Source of the DNA: Breznakia pachnodae
GTDB lineage: Bacteria; Bacillota_I; Bacilli_A; Erysipelotrichales; Erysipelotrichaceae
Reading direction: 5' to 3'
Assembly: GCF_030814225.1 (NCBI RefSeq)
Contig: NZ_JAUSUR010000005.1
Span: 248,001-312,000, forward strand
Length of the DNA stretch: 64,000 nt
A program made the position numbers and the translations under genes. A model generated the notes under the pieces. It did not search any database. It saw only the letters and a program-made list of their open reading frames with translations, and was not told where the DNA came from. Positions 1-8,200 of the stretch are shown in pieces (the first letter of the stretch is position 1; every line of letters starts with the position of its first letter).

Positions 1-190
1 TCTGTGTTTGAAATCCCACAATACCACTCTTCATTGGCATATCAAATACCGCAATATAGACTTGTTCATCATTATCTAGCCTTAATCCCATATCTTCATT
101 TGTATATTGTAAAACTGTCTTTCGATAGTTTAAATATTTTTCTGAAACATTTAAATCTTTTAATAAATCTGTATTTTCATATTTTTCCAT
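1..190 (-). CDS. Unknown protein, N-terminal part (cut by window edge)
   Basis: An open minus-strand frame starts with ATG at 190 and runs without a stop off the left edge, giving 63 residues beginning MEKYENTDLLKDLNVSEK. AAAGGAT lies 3-9 bases upstream as a ribosome binding site. I do not recognise the family. It is the last visible gene of a run of small same-strand genes that follow a type VII toxin and its immunity gene, so an immunity-like role is possible but is only inferred from position. Confidence 0.6.
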   Translation of the reverse strand, partial: MEKYENTDLLKDLNVSEKYLNYRKTVLQYTNEDMGLRLDNDEQVYIAVFDMPMKSGIVGFQTQ

Positions 191-308
191 AAATATCCTT
201 TCGAGATTACAAATTCTATTTTAACCTATATTCCATATTTAAGTGATTACTTAGATAGAAAATAAACTTATTAACTTCTTTTATCGTATATGTTTTCTGT
301 TCGCATTT

Positions 309-605
309 TTATAAATCTCTATATTTATTATTTATTTCCATTAATAATAAAAACAGATCAGATGGTTTTATCATATCCCACCCCCATACTTTAAAAGCTC
401 TTGCGAAACTCTCTAAATAGCGATTCTGAGTTGGTGGTAACACTCTAGAATTAAGTGTTTCTTTTAAATTGCTTAACTCAGTGATAATTTCATTTAATTG
501 AGAAATAGTACTTTCCCCAACGATGCCATCATTTCTCTTTGCTTTTTCAAAAATACAGAGGTTAAGACATTTCATTATTTCATTGTTAATTTCATTAGCT
601 TTCAT
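309..605 (-). CDS. Small hypothetical protein, possible orphan immunity gene
   Basis: Ninety-eight residues, mostly helical in character, with no signal peptide or membrane segment. The only upstream Shine-Dalgarno candidate is AGAGG about 15 bases before ATG 605, so translation may be weak. The sequence has a central Ser/Leu-rich helix and a C-terminal 'FKVWGWDMIKPSDLFLLL' stretch that matches no family I know. It sits downstream of a TNT toxin and Imm63-like gene on the same strand. Banks of spare immunity genes are common at such places, but function here is a guess. Confidence 0.5.
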   Translation of the reverse strand: MKANEINNEIMKCLNLCIFEKAKRNDGIVGESTISQLNEIITELSNLKETLNSRVLPPTQNRYLESFARAFKVWGWDMIKPSDLFLLLMEINNKYRDL

Positions 606-750
606 AACGTTATTTTACCTCTTCCCTAGAACTATAAACATTAGTAAGATTATCAAAAAGTTTAAAGAATTATAAATAATCAATATTAACTACCTATTTG
701 CATTGATTATTAAATTTTTAGTAGCATCCACATCAAACGAGTTCTACATT

Positions 751-1095
751 TTATATCCATTCTTTTGCTTTTAAATACTTGTCTGGTATCCTTAACTCTA
801 TTTCTATTTTTAATTCTTTAAAGAAAATATTAAAATCTGCTTCATCAAACCATTTTTGACTATTTTCTAGAGAAATATAATTTCCTCCATTATTTATGCT
901 ACAACCAAATCTTCCTCTTTCATAATTTAATCTAATATTAAAATAATTATAAAGTTCAAAATCAATGCTAAAGGTTCTGTGATTAACATCATCATTTACA
1001 TCAAATATTGAAAAGTTATCAACCCTATTACAAAAAAACTCACGTGCTTTAGCATTAAAATCAAATGCCATTTGTTCTGTGCTATTTAATTGCAT
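751..1095 (-). CDS. Small hypothetical protein, possible orphan immunity gene
   Basis: A 114-residue acidic cytoplasmic protein with AGGAG about 9 bases before ATG 1095. It has alternating beta-like stretches ('FSIDFELYNYFNIRLNYERG') and a C-terminal helix, the general look of polymorphic-toxin immunity proteins. I cannot name the family. It lies between the Imm63-like gene and other small genes on the same strand; the gaps of 145-170 bases suggest it may be transcribed by read-through or by its own weak promoter. Immunity function is inferred from context only. Confidence 0.55.
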   Translation of the reverse strand: MQLNSTEQMAFDFNAKAREFFCNRVDNFSIFDVNDDVNHRTFSIDFELYNYFNIRLNYERGRFGCSINNGGNYISLENSQKWFDEADFNIFFKELKIEIELRIPDKYLKAKEWI

Positions 1096-1264
1096 ACCAA
1101 TAATCTCCTCTCTTAATTAAATCAACATATTTATACTCTGTTGTTAAAATTGCATTTACCACATAATGATGTATTTTAAAATCGTATAAATTCAATAAAA
1201 ACATTATAGTTTTTCCACTATTAAATTCTCATCTAAGTCTTTTTTATTACGGTATTATTTTTAA

Positions 1265-1678
1265 TCAATCTCTATATGGTGATATTGCTAAAATATCATC
1301 TATTTCTTTTTTTCTTCTTTCTACAAAATTTGGATTTATTTCTTTTAACAGAGTCAATTGTTTTTTCCACATTATTCTCCTAAAATCACTTTCTTCATCC
1401 CTATGTTCCAACTCATACTTCTGAGCCAGAACGGAAGTAGCACTTTTAAATACTTCATACATGATATCATCTAGATTATTACTTTCTATATGTTTTCTCA
1501 TATTACCTTGACTCATATTAACATAATGATACATGGAATTATCTACATAAATAGAGACTCCATCATTAAACACATCAGGTGTTTTTGAAAACATTGGATA
1601 CAAGCCTGAATCTGTTTCTAGTCCTATTTGATTTCCCAGTTTGAAAACTATATTTTTAATTTCTTCTATTGTAAACAT
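1265..1678 (-). CDS. Imm63-like immunity protein
   Basis: A 137-residue protein that probably neutralises the toxin encoded immediately upstream. Its sequence fits the Imm63 pattern as I know it: an N-terminal 'IEEIKNIVFKLGNQIG' helix, a central 'MYHYVNMSQGN' strand, then a 'DIMYEVFKSATSVLAQKYE' helix, and a C-terminal region with 'RRIMWKKQLTLL' and 'NPNFVERRKKEID'. A TTG start at 1684 is only one base from the AGGAGGG motif, so I prefer ATG 1678, which gives a 7-base spacing. Twelve bases separate it from the toxin stop, consistent with co-translation of toxin and antidote. The partner assignment is inference from adjacency. Confidence 0.75.
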   Translation of the reverse strand: MFTIEEIKNIVFKLGNQIGLETDSGLYPMFSKTPDVFNDGVSIYVDNSMYHYVNMSQGNMRKHIESNNLDDIMYEVFKSATSVLAQKYELEHRDEESDFRRIMWKKQLTLLKEINPNFVERRKKEIDDILAISPYRD

Positions 1679-1690
1679 TATCAATCCCTC

Positions 1691-3184
1691 CTACTTTAGT
1701 TCCTTAATCCAACCTAAGTCAATTAGTTCATTAACTGTGTAATCTGTTAAAAATTGTATTCCTCCACCTTTTTGATTAAACCAAGGAGCAACAGTACCAG
1801 ATTTCACATCAAATGGTACAATAACCTCATATCTAGCATAAGGTTGTCCATCCATAAACGGTGCTAATGCCCTTGATTCATATGGTGTTCCTTCTGGTGA
1901 TAAATAATATCCATCTCTAGACCCATAGCGATCAATTATTTTTCCTGTTTGTAATGTTTCTATTTCATACTGTCCGTTGATAAAACCATATAGATTTACA
2001 TCACCATTTGTTCCAGGATAAATCACGCTACCAGTTTTTTGATTAAAGAATTTCGAATTATCATATACCTCTTTATACTTTATATATAAATCAGGTGAAG
2101 GTGTTATACTCCAATCCATTAACTTCATTCGAGTTTGTTGGTCAACACCTAAATTAGCATATTCTAACCATTGTTGATATTTAATATCGTCTGCTGTTTT
2201 AGCAACATCAAACGCAGTGTCTGCATTTGCAGTCTTACTAGCATTATACCTTATTTTTCCAGCAACTGATATCGATAAAAATACTCCATCAATTGTCACT
2301 GTTGCCATTAAAGCATCTCTTTCACTAGGTGTTAATGGATTGCCATTAATATCTGTACCATTGAATAAGCAAAGAGCATCAACAACTGACAATCCACCAT
2401 TCACAATTCCTGATGCAATTGATAGGCCACCTACATTAACTCCAAGGAAGGTTGCTGCTCCAGGTAAGGCTGTAAAGAACAGCGTACCAAAGGCTAACAC
2501 TGCACCTGTAGTTCGTAATATATTTAATGAATTTTCTAATAATGTAGTATGATCAAAATCTGCCAGTATAAGCATACTTGCAAGATATGATTCATAGAAC
2601 ATGTCAGCATCAATAGCACTAATATCTTTTATATCTGGATATAACGCTTGAAGATAACGCTCATAATTCCCTCTCATTCGATCTCTTGAATACTGTGATT
2701 TAAGTATATCATTTATATTAAGATTGTCATAAGTTACTGAATTTAATACTCTTTCATAATCTCTATATCCAATTTGGTTCCAACTCTCTTTCTTACTCAC
2801 AATTCCATTGGTATTCTTTACTTCATATTCATCTATTTCAACCTTTGATAATCGTTCTATCGTATCGTCCAAAGATAAATAAAATGGATGTTCAACGCAT
2901 GCATATAATATATCTGCTACAGATTTACTATTGGCATGATTATTATTACTGCCAGTTGTAGCTGCGTTTGCAAAGGTTTCTATGTCATCTGAAAGTGTAT
3001 TAAGTTTTTTCTTCTGGTTGCTGTAACTGTAACCAAGTTCATATTGTAAACCCTGGTACTCTATAAAAGAACCAACATCAGCAATAATAGTATTTACACT
3101 AATTAAATCATCCAAATGTGCATCTAAGTCTGTTGCAACATAACTAATGAAACTTAGTCCATTTAAGTCTATTTTTTTATTCAT
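1691..3184 (-). CDS. Type VII-secreted polymorphic toxin with C-terminal TNT (NAD-glycohydrolase) domain
   Basis: A 497-residue protein. The last ~80 residues match the tuberculosis necrotizing toxin (TNT) fold: DRYG at 418-421, 'SPEGTPYESRAL' near 429-440 and 'GGGIQFLT' near 473-480. The Arg of DRYG (419), Arg438 and Gln477 occupy places of conserved TNT active-site residues, so the predicted activity is NAD+ hydrolysis in a target cell. A Gly/Ala-rich hydrophobic middle (about 235-300) followed by 'GTDINGNPLTPSERDAL' resembles pretoxin-TG linkers. The N-terminal ~200 residues are helical, as expected for a type VII targeting region, but no clear LXG signature is visible. ATG 3184 is chosen (GGAGG, 8-base spacing) over TTG 3199. 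It overlaps the helper gene upstream by 8 bases. Confidence 0.8.
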   Translation of the reverse strand: MNKKIDLNGLSFISYVATDLDAHLDDLISVNTIIADVGSFIEYQGLQYELGYSYSNQKKKLNTLSDDIETFANAATTGSNNNHANSKSVADILYACVEHPFYLSLDDTIERLSKVEIDEYEVKNTNGIVSKKESWNQIGYRDYERVLNSVTYDNLNINDILKSQYSRDRMRGNYERYLQALYPDIKDISAIDADMFYESYLASMLILADFDHTTLLENSLNILRTTGAVLAFGTLFFTALPGAATFLGVNVGGLSIASGIVNGGLSVVDALCLFNGTDINGNPLTPSERDALMATVTIDGVFLSISVAGKIRYNASKTANADTAFDVAKTADDIKYQQWLEYANLGVDQQTRMKLMDWSITPSPDLYIKYKEVYDNSKFFNQKTGSVIYPGTNGDVNLYGFINGQYEIETLQTGKIIDRYGSRDGYYLSPEGTPYESRALAPFMDGQPYARYEVIVPFDVKSGTVAPWFNQKGGGIQFLTDYTVNELIDLGWIKELK

Positions 3185-3566
3185 TTGCAGATCCTCCAAA
3201 TACTGAAGTCTCTAACTGTTTAATATAGTTGGCAGCTTTCTCATCAAGTAATGCATATTCTGAAATTGTATCTAAACAATAACCATGTAGTAAAGAATAG
3301 TAATCACTTAACATTTGAATCTTACCATATAAATCTTGTTCAACATTCATTCCAAATGTATCACTTCTTGAATTCACAGAAGTAATACGTTCTACTTTTC
3401 CTTTACATTCACCATCTTCATAGAATGGTGAATCATATAGATATTTAAAAGCTGGATATATTTCATTTTCAATTGCTTGAATAACAGCTATAATCGAATC
3501 TGATAACTGAATCAGTTCTTCTGAATTAATCGCAACTTTTCCATTAGCTATGATTTTTACGCTCAT
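3177..3566 (-). CDS. Small helical type VII accessory (Lap/WXG-like helper)
   Basis: A 129-residue protein starting at ATG 3566, 7 bases after GGAGGGG; an upstream in-frame start at 3590 lacks such a site. The sequence is mostly helical, about the size of the small WXG100-like partners that pair with the N-terminal helices of LXG-type toxins to carry them to the secretion machine. No W-x-G motif is visible, so family membership is uncertain. It overlaps the toxin start by 8 bases and the gene before it by 23 bases, strongly indicating co-translation and a partner role for the toxin. Confidence 0.6.
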   Translation of the reverse strand: MSVKIIANGKVAINSEELIQLSDSIIAVIQAIENEIYPAFKYLYDSPFYEDGECKGKVERITSVNSRSDTFGMNVEQDLYGKIQMLSDYYSLLHGYCLDTISEYALLDEKAANYIKQLETSVFGGSANE

Positions 3567-4170
3567 TATGTATCCCCTCCATGGTTTCATTTAATTTGTT
3601 TATATAGTCATGATGTAAATTATGTTGTAGCCATTCCACAATATTACAATCATCAAGTTTATCTGATTTCTGTAGTTGATCATCCAATTTATAATATGTT
3701 TCTTCCTGGTATGTTATTGCAAGATTACTTTTAATTATTTTCTCTTTATCAAATAATTCAATCAGCAAATAACTATCTTTTAGTAATTGTTTATTATCAA
3801 GTATTTCTGATGCAATCAAAGGATGAGCAAACATAATACGAAATGCTCCTTCAATTGCTGAAAGACCAAAACGATATGTCTTTTCTATTCCTTCTTGTAT
3901 TCTTTTTACTACACACCATTTATCATCAAGTATTGCAATTACAAAATTCTGAAAATGAATATAATAATTTGCATTGTTGTATCTGCGAATTAGTTCAACA
4001 ATCATTACTGCGTCTTTCTCTGGCAGATTATTTTTATTGATTACTTCTTTGTCGATTAATGTTCTCATTGCATGTGCTTCATTCAATTCTGTATCAACAC
4101 CAAACACTTCTTGAGTACCAGTGTATAGTGCCAGATAATTTACTTCATTTGCGGTAAGAATATCAATCAT
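3544..4170 (-). CDS. Putative effector chaperone-like protein of the type VII locus
   Basis: A 208-residue cytoplasmic protein without signal peptide or membrane segment. It has an N-terminal 'ANEVNYLALYTGTQEVFGVD' region, strands in the middle ('IHFQNFVIAILDDKWCVVKRI') and a helical C terminus. The overall plan recalls DUF5081/EspG-like proteins found beside WXG100 genes in Gram-positive type VII loci, but I cannot confirm the family from sequence alone. AAAGGAAA precedes ATG 4170. Its position between the WXG100 gene and the toxin partner supports a chaperone or targeting role (inference). Confidence 0.55.
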   Translation of the reverse strand: MIDILTANEVNYLALYTGTQEVFGVDTELNEAHAMRTLIDKEVINKNNLPEKDAVMIVELIRRYNNANYYIHFQNFVIAILDDKWCVVKRIQEGIEKTYRFGLSAIEGAFRIMFAHPLIASEILDNKQLLKDSYLLIELFDKEKIIKSNLAITYQEETYYKLDDQLQKSDKLDDCNIVEWLQHNLHHDYINKLNETMEGIHNERKNHS

Positions 4171-4171
4171 G

Positions 4172-4471
4172 TTATTCGATTTCCTTTAATTTCTTAATTG
4201 CATAATATGTATCATAATTCTCTGCTGCATCATGAAGGTCTTCCATTGACTTCTTAATATCAGTAACTACTTCATCTAATTCTTTGTGGTACTGTAGTAT
4301 AATTCCCATCATTGCATGAAAATGATTTCTACTTTCACCTTCCCATTTCATCGCTTCTATTCCATCATATAATTTCTTTGCAGTAGCATAGGTATCACCC
4401 AGCATCGTTTCTACATTCCCTAAGGTTGTTGCACTTTCTGCAACATTATTATTTAATTTAAACTTTCCCAT
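4172..4471 (-). CDS. WXG100-family protein (Esx-like)
   Basis: Ninety-nine residues, the standard length for the family, forming two predicted helices joined by a turn that carries the W-x-G motif (Trp43-Glu44-Gly45). I see no clear C-terminal YxxxD/E export signal. Such proteins are exported by, or help export through, the type VII (Esx/Yuk) secretion system and often form dimers with a toxin N terminus. The start overlaps the previous gene's stop as TAATG, so the two are translationally coupled. The secretion machine itself (EssC and partners) is not in this window. Confidence 0.8.
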   Translation of the reverse strand: MGKFKLNNNVAESATTLGNVETMLGDTYATAKKLYDGIEAMKWEGESRNHFHAMMGIILQYHKELDEVVTDIKKSMEDLHDAAENYDTYYAIKKLKEIE

Positions 4472-4812
4472 TAGTAAGTCATCCTTTCCTCATCTTCAAG
4501 TCTTGAAATAGATGCAATACAATCATATCGCTTTTGTTCTGCTAGTGTTTTTGCGTTACGTAGCATTGTAAGTGCTTCTACTTCGTTATTTCGAATGATA
4601 TTCATTCTATTTATAATAGAATTTGATTTTTCATAAAATGTTAATCTCGGATAAGTGTCCATTTTAGAATCTGTAAATCGATTATTGGTAAAAGAACTAA
4701 AGATCCCATACTTCTGTATTTTGGTAATTGCTGAATCAAGTTCTTCAATCACCTGATCATATTTCCATTTTTTAGTTTGTAACTCATATAGTTTATTTGA
4801 ATGTGAATACAT
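4471..4812 (-). CDS. Coiled-coil small protein, first gene of the type VII operon
   Basis: A 113-residue helical, charged protein starting at ATG 4812, 6 bases after GGAGGGG; the longer frame from 4845 would run through the ribosome binding site and is rejected. It lacks a W-x-G motif. Size, helical nature and position before a WXG100 gene fit the DUF3958/DUF5082-type partner proteins of LXG systems, but the assignment to any one family is uncertain. It is the promoter-proximal gene of the toxin operon. Confidence 0.6.
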   Translation of the reverse strand: MYSHSNKLYELQTKKWKYDQVIEELDSAITKIQKYGIFSSFTNNRFTDSKMDTYPRLTFYEKSNSIINRMNIIRNNEVEALTMLRNAKTLAEQKRYDCIASISRLEDEERMTY

Positions 4813-4842
4813 AACATCCCCTCCTCTGTTTAAAATAAAAAA

Positions 4843-4867
4843 CACCTAAGAAGATATATCTTAGGTG
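4843..4867 (-). terminator. Terminator-like hairpin inside the type VII operon leader
   Basis: Arms CACCTAAGA and TCTTAGGTG pair perfectly over 9 bp around a 7-base loop. Read on the minus strand, the stem is followed by TTTTTTATTTT. It lies after the putative promoter at 4993-5021 and before the ribosome binding site of the first gene, so it could act as an attenuator, or as a backup terminator for the adhesin gene upstream. Confidence 0.65.
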
Positions 4868-4992
4868 GAATTTAAAAAATCCAAACAAAATAAAAACAAC
4901 GAAAATTGTTCCCCATCTTCTCATTTATAGTATTTATAAATGCCCACTGTTTATATTTTGCCCTGTATGCAATGGTTTATACCATTAACAAT

Positions 4993-5021
4993 ATAATAAA
5001 GGTTTTTATTTTATGTGTCAA
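4993..5021 (-). promoter_or_regulatory. Sigma-A promoter for the type VII toxin operon
   Basis: On the minus strand, a perfect -35 TTGACA (5021-5016) is followed by 17 bases and TATTAT (4998-4993). Predicted transcription would begin near 4986, leaving a ~175-nt untranslated leader that holds the hairpin at 4843-4867. This promoter, leader and the terminator at 5138-5189 account for the 400-base gap between the operon and the giant adhesin gene. Confidence 0.7.
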
Positions 5022-5137
5022 AAAAAATTGTATTTTTTATTTTGGAAATCATATTCGCTATAACACCATTATTTGTACGAATAATGAATAAATATTAGGA
5101 TTCATGATAATATTATTCACTTTAATATTTTATAAAA

Positions 5138-5189
5138 AGCTACAATGCCTATTGTTTGATTGAATTCATCAATTAGGTACATTGTAGCT
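5138..5189 (-). terminator. Terminator after the giant adhesin gene
   Basis: AGCTACAATG and CATTGTAGCT form a 10-bp stem, extended inside by CCTA/TAGG and TTGAT/ATCAA. On the minus strand it is followed by TTTTATAAAAT; on the plus strand by CTTTTTTG, so it may work both ways. It lies 25 bases after the adhesin stop codon. Confidence 0.75.
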
Positions 5190-5213
5190 CTTTTTTGTCT
5201 TTTAAATTATAAA

Positions 5214-8200
5214 CTATTTAGTTAGACTATTTTTTACTGTTCTCTTTTTCAATACAAGAATTACTCCTAACATTGCTACTAATAAAATCATTAGTGATGT
5301 AGTATTTGTTGTATCTCCAGCATTTACATTATTTACAGAATTGTTTGAAGTTGGAGCAGTTGAAGGATTCCTTTGTCCTTCTTCAAGAACGGTTACTGAT
5401 ACAGTTACTTCATTTGTAACTGTGTCTCCATTTTCAGCTGTATATAATGCTGTAAATGTTAATTCATAAACTCCACCTTTTTTGCTGACTTTTCTAATTT
5501 CTGCTAATTGATTACCATTTACATTGATTGAAATGCGTTTTAAAGTATCTTCCGTTGAGTTCTTTAATAGATATGCTTCTACTTCAGATAATTCAATAGC
5601 CATAGACTCATCAATTGTAAGAGCGTCTTTGTACTCCATTGTGAAATCATTTGCGCTAATCGTTAACTCATCACCATCAGGTGTTGTTACTGTTGGAGGT
5701 GTAGTTGTTCCTATAACTGTCACCTTCACACGATGACTAACTTCTTTATCATCATGTTTCACAATATAAGTTAAGTTATAGATTCCTCCAGCTTTACCAG
5801 CTTCTTGAATTGCTTTTAACTCATGTTCATATACTGTAATCTCGTCAGTAATATCAAGGTATGTGATACTACCATCTGCTGCTACTTCTTTATAGAAGGC
5901 GCTTGCATTTCCATGTGTTACATCTTTGGCAATATCTTCACTTAAGTTTTTAGCATCTGCATTTTCTAATGCAAACCCTTTTGCTGAGATAGCAATCTTT
6001 TGATCTTTATCCCAGATAGCAGTATCTTCCAGAATAAGCACATCTACCGTTGCTGTTGTTGTTTTACCATCAGTATTGGTTACACTATAAGCAACTTTGT
6101 ATAAACCTTCTATGCTGAAATCAGTAACTCCATTTGGACCACTTACTACTGATATACTTACATCTGAAGTTAAATCAATACTCATTGGTTGTGCACCAAC
6201 TGTATCTTGTGCTTGTAAGTAGCTTGCACTTACAGCTGCTTTTACTTGTGCTTCAATTGTTTGATCACCCACTAAGTATAATTGTCCATTTACTTTTACT
6301 TCAGGTAATCCATGTACTTTCACTGTTCTTGTCTTTGTCTGTGTGTTTCCGAAGCGATCAGTGATTTCATATGTTACTTCATATGTTCCTGGGGTTGTGT
6401 ATTTTCCATCTGTTACTGGTATGTTATGTGTAATCGTTGTATTCGTAGTTGCCCTTGTTGTTAATACTGGAATATTAGTATTTGTTGCATCTTCTGCACT
6501 TACTCCATGTAATACATCAAAACTATCTCCTACATAATGCTCACAGTCATTTGCTGTAATTGTAGGTGGAATTAGGGTATGTGTCACATCAACATTTACA
6601 CTAATTGTCGCTGTGTTTCCACTATCCTCTGCTGTGAATGTTAATGGTAAACCATCTTCTCCATCCAAACCAACTGCCTTGATTGTATCCAGTTCACTTG
6701 CTGTTGCTGTGATTGCTACTGCATTGCCACTTTCCAAATAGAATGCTTGTGCTCCTGATCTAGCTATAACGTCTGCATTATCTAAGTGTTCAGCATCTGC
6801 ATTTGCTACTACAAAATCATTTGCAGTAATCACAATTCCATTCTCAACCACATAGTTATCACCTTCAACAACTACAATAACATCTTTTGTGATGACTCCA
6901 CTGTTTCCAGTTGCTTTAAATGTCAGTGTGAAAATACCACCTTCACTTCCAGCTTCTTTTATATCACTTAACCCTACGGTTGTAATTGTATCAGTGATAT
7001 CCTCTGTATTTACTGTATTACCATTCTCTTTTTCAAATTCATATGCAACAGCATTCGCATATTCTTTTGCTTTGCTTGTTGTCAATGAACTTAATTGCGC
7101 TTGTGTTAATGAGAAGTTAGAAGCACTGATTGATAAATCACCATCTGTAATTGTATCATCTGAAGTTACAACTACATTCACTACTTTCTTAACTGTTTTC
7201 CCTTTTACACTTGTACTGTACTCTACTTTATATGTTCCTACTTTATCAAACCCACTATAACCTGTAGGACCTGATGTAATAGTTGCCGTAGCTGTTAGTG
7301 TTGTCATTTGTGTAGCACCACCATCTAATGCTTCTTCATATTCTGCACTATAAGCAGCATCTACAGTTGCTTGAATTGTAGAATTGTTAATATTGTATAC
7401 TTGATCATATGCAGTTATTGTAGGTACTCCATGTACTTTCACAGTTCTTGTAGCACTTCCAACATTATCAAACTTATCGCTGACTGCATAAGTTACTGTA
7501 TATGTTCCAGCAGTAGTAAGTTTTCCATCACCACCAACTGGTACAGTTGAAGTAATATTTATATTCTTTCCACTTCCTGTAGTAACCAGTGTAATAGGAT
7601 CATTTAGTGCATCCTTCGCACTTACATCGCTCATTACATCAAATGCATCACCAACAAAATATTCCTGATTAGCAGCACTTACAGTAGGTACGATTAATGT
7701 AGGACTAACCACTACAGTAACTTCAATACTTGCACTTTCACTACCTTTGGTAGCTGTAAATGTTAGAGGGAAACTTCCTCCTTCTAGGGTTGCAGTATTA
7801 ATCGCTAACAGTTGCGCATTGTTTACACTAATATTTGTAACTGTTGCATCATTTGCTAATTCAAATGCGCTTGCATCTGAATTGCTGATTGCTGCTGCTA
7901 AATCTAAATCTTCTGCATCTATGTTAGGAACTGTGAATCCTTTTGCTTTGATTACGATTCCATCTTCTACTTCTACAGTATTTCCTAATACTACTACTTG
8001 TATTTCGGTTTCAATTGTTGATGTACTTCCCTGTGCAACTAGTGTCACTTTAAAAATTCCACCATCTGTTGTTACATCTTTTACTGCATCGTATTCACTA
8101 TTTGTTTTTACATTCACTGAATCCGTAATATCTTCAATCTTTGTAATGTTTCCATTTTCTTTTGTATATTCATAAGCAACTGTATTTGCTTTACTCATCA

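Noticed and set aside
4868..4990. Leader segments on the minus strand (AGGGCAAA ... GTGGG) recalling a cyclic-di-GMP-I riboswitch.
   Set aside because: The conserved CGCAAAGCC core and the second helix are absent, and the flanking bases cannot form the required stems.
5524..8175. Several plus-strand frames of 60-142 residues within the adhesin region.
   Set aside because: They are antisense shadows of the repeat-rich adhesin, low in complexity and lacking ribosome binding sites.
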